DNA from: Thoreauomyces humboldtii
Taxonomy: Eukaryota; Chytridiomycota; Chytridiomycetes; Spizellomycetales; Powellomycetaceae
Reading direction: 5' to 3'
Assembly (NCBI GenBank): GCA_027596035.1
Contig: JADGJA010000701.1
Span: 1-12,129 of the forward strand
Length of the DNA: 12,129 nucleotides
This document shows positions 8,871-12,129 of the stretch, piece by piece (within the stretch, counting starts at the first letter, position 1; the number at the start of each line of letters is the position of its first letter). Made by a program: the position numbers and the translations under genes. The notes below the pieces were generated by a model. The model was not told where the DNA came from, did not search any database, and was given only the letters and a program-made list of their open reading frames with translations.

Positions 8871-9041
8871 TGTTGTGCGGTGTGTGTGTGTGTTGGTGAG
8901 GCAGGCCGAGTGAGTCCTCAGAGCGTGACTCCGTGACTCTGTGGGTCACCTTTTGCATTCGGCAGCCTTCACCACTTCTTCGCCGCTGCATTTCCCAGTC
9001 ACCATTCGAGATACATGCTGTCGTGATTTCAAAAGGAGACA
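8871..9041. promoter_or_regulatory. Divergent promoter between eS30 and the F-box gene
   Basis: Only 171 bases separate the two start codons. Within it are GTGACTC at 8925-8931 and 8933-8939, TGAGTC at 8911-8916 and GGGTCACC at 8943-8950. This is a tight cluster of TGACTC-type half sites like those bound by bZIP factors of the Gcn4/AP-1 type. Binding is inferred from resemblance only. Confidence 0.5.
8881..8892. repeat. (TG)6 microsatellite in the eS30 leader
   Basis: Six TG units, read as CA repeats in the presumed 5' UTR of eS30, ending 11 nt before its ATG. Confidence 0.85.
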
Positions 9042-10434
9042 ATGTCTAGGGTCAAGCTTTGCAAGTGTGGTTCAACCTCTCACAAGACTATCAGGCACAG
9101 GGAATGTCCGCTGAGGAAGCAGCTCACGGTCGGTGAGGTGAGTTGGCTTCTGGCCCGACATTCCCACAGTCGACACTTTCCAGGATTCCCACGTATTTCT
9201 CCAAGAGTCGGATGGGGAGTTGTGAGCTGACATTCGCCTCTCCCAGGCCCCACAAGTTCCTATTGATCCTCACGCTAAGCTCGTGCCGCAAGGTCCCAAC
9301 CTTGATGCTCTGTCTCCCGAGCTTAAAGTCAGAATTGCGCTGTACCTTTCCAATGAGGAAGTAGCGGAGCTGGGAGCAACGTGCAAGGTAGATCAAATCC
9401 TTGAAAGGTACGAGGCCTTCGCTCATAATGGCTGGTAATATCGCGTGCGGCAAGGTGTGGTATAGCATCATATCGTCCAAAAGCTACTGGATCAAGAAAT
9501 CGAGGCTGGTAGACTTCAGGCTTCCTCGCTATTTACGCGGAGAGCCCGTGCAGTATACATCAGAATGCATTTCTGCTACAAACGCCAAAACACAGTTTAA
9601 GTAGAGTTCGCTTGCTCCCGAGGCAGCTTTAGCTATCTGACTAAACCACGATCTCTCATGAACAGACTGGAGGAAAAAGACATCGAGGAGATCCCCTGCA
9701 TCGAGCACGTTGGACTTAGTGGCGCACTCTTGCGAGCGTTTTATCGCCAAGAGATCATCTGTGTCGCATTTGCCAAGCATGGGGGGCCGTCCGCCGTGGC
9801 CTGGCTCGATGCCGAAGCCAACGCTAACAAAAGCAAGCGAAAGGAGATCAAGCACCGGAGGTCCGAGGTTCGAAAGGCCACCCTTCGTAAGGCTTTGGAA
9901 ATCGAGGGCCTGGAGCTTGGGTGCGATTCGACACCCTGCGAGTTCGATTGCGACATGGTTCTGGATTTCATCAACAAAAGCGCCCCAGACCGTACTCTCG
10001 AAGCCGTTGTTCAGTCCGCCCTGGATCATCATCTCGCAATGGATCACTCGGTTTACGGAAGTATCGCGTACTCCTATGACTGGCGGGACAGAAGGGCAGT
10101 TGAAAGGGCACTCCCGCCTCGTTACAATTGGCTGGGCTTGGTGATTCCGAGATCAGTTACCAAGGTACCGCATATTTTCTAAGATCTGTGCTGGCCCCGT
10201 TGCGATGAAAGTATTGATTCCTTGACCCGCTTGAAGTCCAAGGAATACAAAGCCCTTACGAAGGCCAGCAAAGCCACCGCTGTCATGGAGGCGGCTCAGT
10301 TGTATCGGAACGCCGAAGCCCAGTACAATCAGCTTCCCGAGTCCGACAGAAACCGACCACTCTGTGCATGCGGACGTCCTTTACTCGAGATCGAACCTCC
10401 TGGTACACAGATCGTTTCGATTGCTGGCCCATAG
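9042..10434 (+). CDS. Zinc-knuckle, F-box and XPA-like domain protein (5 exons)
   Basis: Probably an SCF ubiquitin-ligase substrate receptor; the target is unknown. Exons are 9042-9137, 9247-9387, 9455-9600, 9666-10164 and 10237-10434, with GT-AG introns of 65-109 nt and consistent phases; the total is 359 residues. The N-terminus has a knuckle-like CKCGSTSHKTIRHRECP (Cys7, Cys9, His14, His19, Cys22). An F-box-like helix set follows at about 54-95 (LSPELKVRIALYLSNEEVAE, then GATCKVWYSII). Next comes a segment resembling the XPA C-terminal fold: NAKTQFKLEEKDIEEIP (about 121-137), AKHGG, a charged Lys/Arg helix, a DS..CEF.CDMVLDFI stretch, and a C-terminal CACG pair (Cys337, Cys339). The family assignment rests on motif resemblance. 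The weakest junction is intron 2 (9388-9454), which has a poor branch point. The last acceptor may be at 10242 instead of 10236. Confidence 0.75.
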
Positions 10435-10817
10435 TATCCCGGTTGCTGCTGATATCATCTCATGCTTAGCATTGGATGGGCCCCCCTGTCCTCCGTCGTA
10501 CCTTCATGCTAAACCGGCAGTCAAGACCAAGACGTGAGAAGTCTGCTGTACACAAAGCGTTCTCCCATGATCCATAGCAATCAACAGCCTTCTGTTTCTC
10601 TGTGGCACACCTTCTCAGTACATGGTCCTTTCATTCTGCGTAACCCCACCATTGCGTACCTAACAGGATCCAGCATTGCATACAAGTATAACATCTCTGT
10701 GATCTTTTCAAACGTACAGTCGGTGGACTAAAGTCAATGTGTACTTTTTTTTCAAGCCTGTGTCCCAGCGGCCCAAAGCGGCAAGGTTTTGGGTGGTTAG
10801 GGTTCTGCTAGCTGTAG

Positions 10818-10822
10818 CCAAT
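10818..10822 (+). promoter_or_regulatory. CCAAT box upstream of ACR3
   Basis: The context AGCCAATCAG is an excellent match to the HAP/NF-Y site. It lies about 170 bases before the ACR3 start codon. Confidence 0.55.
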
Positions 10823-10911
10823 CAGCGGACATCAGTGAGGACGTGAATTGTAGCACGAGGTGACACACTTTGGCTTCAATTTCCTTTCGCGTTTTCACAA
10901 GACAAGCGATC

Positions 10912-10976
10912 CTTTCCCCCTGCCCCCTCGTTTCCCCTTCGTCCTTCTTCCTCTCTTTCTCGTCTTTATCTCACTG
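10912..10976 (+). promoter_or_regulatory. Pyrimidine-rich core promoter tract of ACR3
   Basis: A long C/T-rich stretch runs to about 18 bases before the ATG. Such tracts are common just upstream of transcription starts in filamentous fungi and basidiomycetes. Confidence 0.5.
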
Positions 10977-10993
10977 CGCGCTAGACTGGAGAC

Positions 10994-12129
10994 ATGTCTT
11001 CAACAGCAACGATGAACGCTCCTCCAAGCACCACCACCACCACCACCACCACCGGCAGTGTGCTCGCGAATCTAGGATGGATCGACAAGTTGCTCCCGGT
11101 GTGGATCATCATATGTGAGCCCAACGTTTTGCATCCCCCAGAACAGCCGAAGATCCTTCGTGTGCTCATGCTCTTCCTCCTCCCGTCCACTCCATCCAGG
11201 CATGGTGGTCGGCGTCGTCCTCGGATACTACGTTCCCTCGGTCTCCCGGGTCCTGGGCTCCACCCAACTGGCCAGCGTCTCCCTCCCCATCGCCATCGGC
11301 CTCCTTATCATGATGTACCCCGTCTTTTGCAAGGTCCGATACGAGACCCTCGGATCCGTGTTCAGAGCGCGCGGCGTGCTCAGGAACCTCGCGAGCAGCT
11401 TGATCGTCAACTGGATCCTCGCTCCTTTGCTCATGGCCGCCTTGGCTTGGGCCTGTCTTCCTGACTTGCCTGGCTACAGAACCGGTGTTCTGTTGGTCGG
11501 AGTCGCTAGGTGCATCGCCATGGTGTTGATCTGGAACGACCTTGCTGATGGGGATCGGGAATGGTGAGAAAGGGGGTTGTGGCGAGAAAACGCTTTCGTC
11601 TTCATACGATACTGACTATCCTCGTGACGAATCCAGGTGCGCCATCATCGTTGCCATTAACTCTGTCCTCTCCCTCTTCCTGTACGGACCTTTCGCATAC
11701 TTCCTGGCCGTCATCGTCGGACGCGGTGAAGCCATCGACATCAACATGTGGCTAGGTGCGTCTTATTTCTTTTCTCGTCGTTCTTTCTTTCCCCCCTCTC
11801 GTGTCTATGATTCATCGTGACTCACCTTCAAATTTCTGCCGCCTCCTTCGACAGTGATCCGAAGCGTCCTCATCTTTCTCGGCATTCCGCTGGTGGCCGG
11901 GTTGCTCACTCGACTGCTCCTTCGACCGCTGATGGGAGCGAACCGATACGACAACAACTTCCTCAAGGTCGTCGGACCGTTAAGTCTCCTCGGCTTGCTT
12001 TTCACAATCCTGGTCATGTTCGCCTTGCAGGTACCCATTCGAAACAGGAAAACCAATTTTTTTTTTTTCACCTCTGACCTCCACACCCCCTTCCCCTCTG
12101 AACAGGGTCATCGAATAGTGGACTCGATC
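10994..12129 (+). CDS. ACR3: ACR3-type arsenite efflux permease, 3' end cut by the window
   Basis: A plasma or vacuolar membrane antiporter that removes arsenite from the cytosol. Exons are 10994-11114, 11200-11563, 11637-11755, 11855-12030 and 12106 onward, with GT-AG introns of 73-99 nt in matching phases; 268 codons are visible. The signature block VARCIAMVLIWNDLADGD places Cys145 at the position of the conserved, functionally required cysteine of the family. Flanking it are IAIGLLIMMYPVFCKVRYE, VNWILAPLLMAALAW and further hydrophobic helices in exons 3 and 4 (about 8 membrane segments so far). The short N-terminal tail has eight threonines. ACR3 proteins are usually about 350-450 residues, so one to two more helices should lie beyond the window. 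Two ATGs (10994 and 11012) are possible starts; the first is preferred. Confidence 0.93.
11030..11053 (+). repeat. (ACC)8 trinucleotide repeat coding for Thr8
   Basis: Eight uninterrupted ACC codons encode residues 13-20 of ACR3, in its cytosolic N-terminal tail before the first membrane helix. Pure codon repetition suggests it is length-variable by slippage. Confidence 0.9.
12057..12068 (+). repeat. T12 run in ACR3 intron 4
   Basis: Twelve consecutive T lie within intron 4 (12031-12105), just upstream of its CTGAC branch point at 12074-12078. Confidence 0.9.

Larger units (their letters stand above)
10435..10993. other. 559-base spacer upstream of ACR3
   Basis: The region contains the 3' end of the F-box gene and the ACR3 promoter. 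A T8 run lies at 10745-10752. A 65-codon plus-strand frame at 10534-10731 begins with GTG and shows no motif, so I do not call it a gene. Confidence 0.5.

Noticed and set aside
8374..9042. 222-codon minus-strand open frame across eS30.
   Set aside because: It lies in a different frame from the conserved eS30 exons and runs through the introns; it looks like a shadow.
10796..10803. GGTTAGGG, telomere-like.
   Set aside because: It is a single copy inside a promoter region, with no tandem array.
3060..12129. A detoxification cluster formed by the GST and ACR3.
   Set aside because: They are more than 7 kb apart with Ku80, eS30 and the F-box gene between them; the proximity looks incidental.
1..12129. 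Prokaryotic-type systems, CRISPR arrays, insertion sequences, transposon ends.
   Set aside because: Genes are spliced eukaryotic genes; I saw no regularly spaced repeats, terminal inverted repeats or transposase frames.

Overview
The window reads as a gene-dense stretch of a fungal nuclear genome, most likely a basidiomycete. Its genes are broken by many short GT-AG introns (54 to 109 nt, one of 292 nt), often with CTRAC-type branch points. There is an intron-containing nuclear tRNA gene, a cytosolic ribosomal protein gene with a start-codon exon, and compact intergenic spaces. All exon chains here were assembled by eye from splice signals and codon phase; no alignment or transcript was available.

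Layout from left to right: tRNA-Ala(AGC) on the minus strand (87-171); a spacer of about 660 bases; a seven-transmembrane protein of unknown family on the minus strand (833-2194, possibly starting at 2628); a divergent spacer; a sigma-type glutathione S-transferase on the plus strand (3060-3891); the DNA end-joining protein Ku80 on the minus strand (4176-7321, 11 exons), convergent with the GST; a 919-base spacer; ribosomal protein eS30 on the minus strand (8241-8870); a 171-base divergent promoter; a zinc-knuckle, F-box and XPA-like protein on the plus strand (9042-10434); a 559-base spacer with a CCAAT box and a pyrimidine tract; and the start of an ACR3 arsenite efflux permease on the plus strand (10994 to the window end, incomplete).

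The genes do not form an obvious pathway. Ku80 acts in non-homologous end joining, eS30 in the ribosome, GST and ACR3 in detoxification (separated by three unrelated genes), and the F-box protein probably in SCF-type ubiquitylation. The most interesting items are the Ku80 C-terminus, which keeps the folded C-terminal domain and an acidic tail resembling the PIKK-recruiting motif of animal Ku80 and NBS1; the three-module F-box/XPA-like protein; the unassigned 7TM protein; and two 72-nt in-frame introns that could be retained to make second isoforms.
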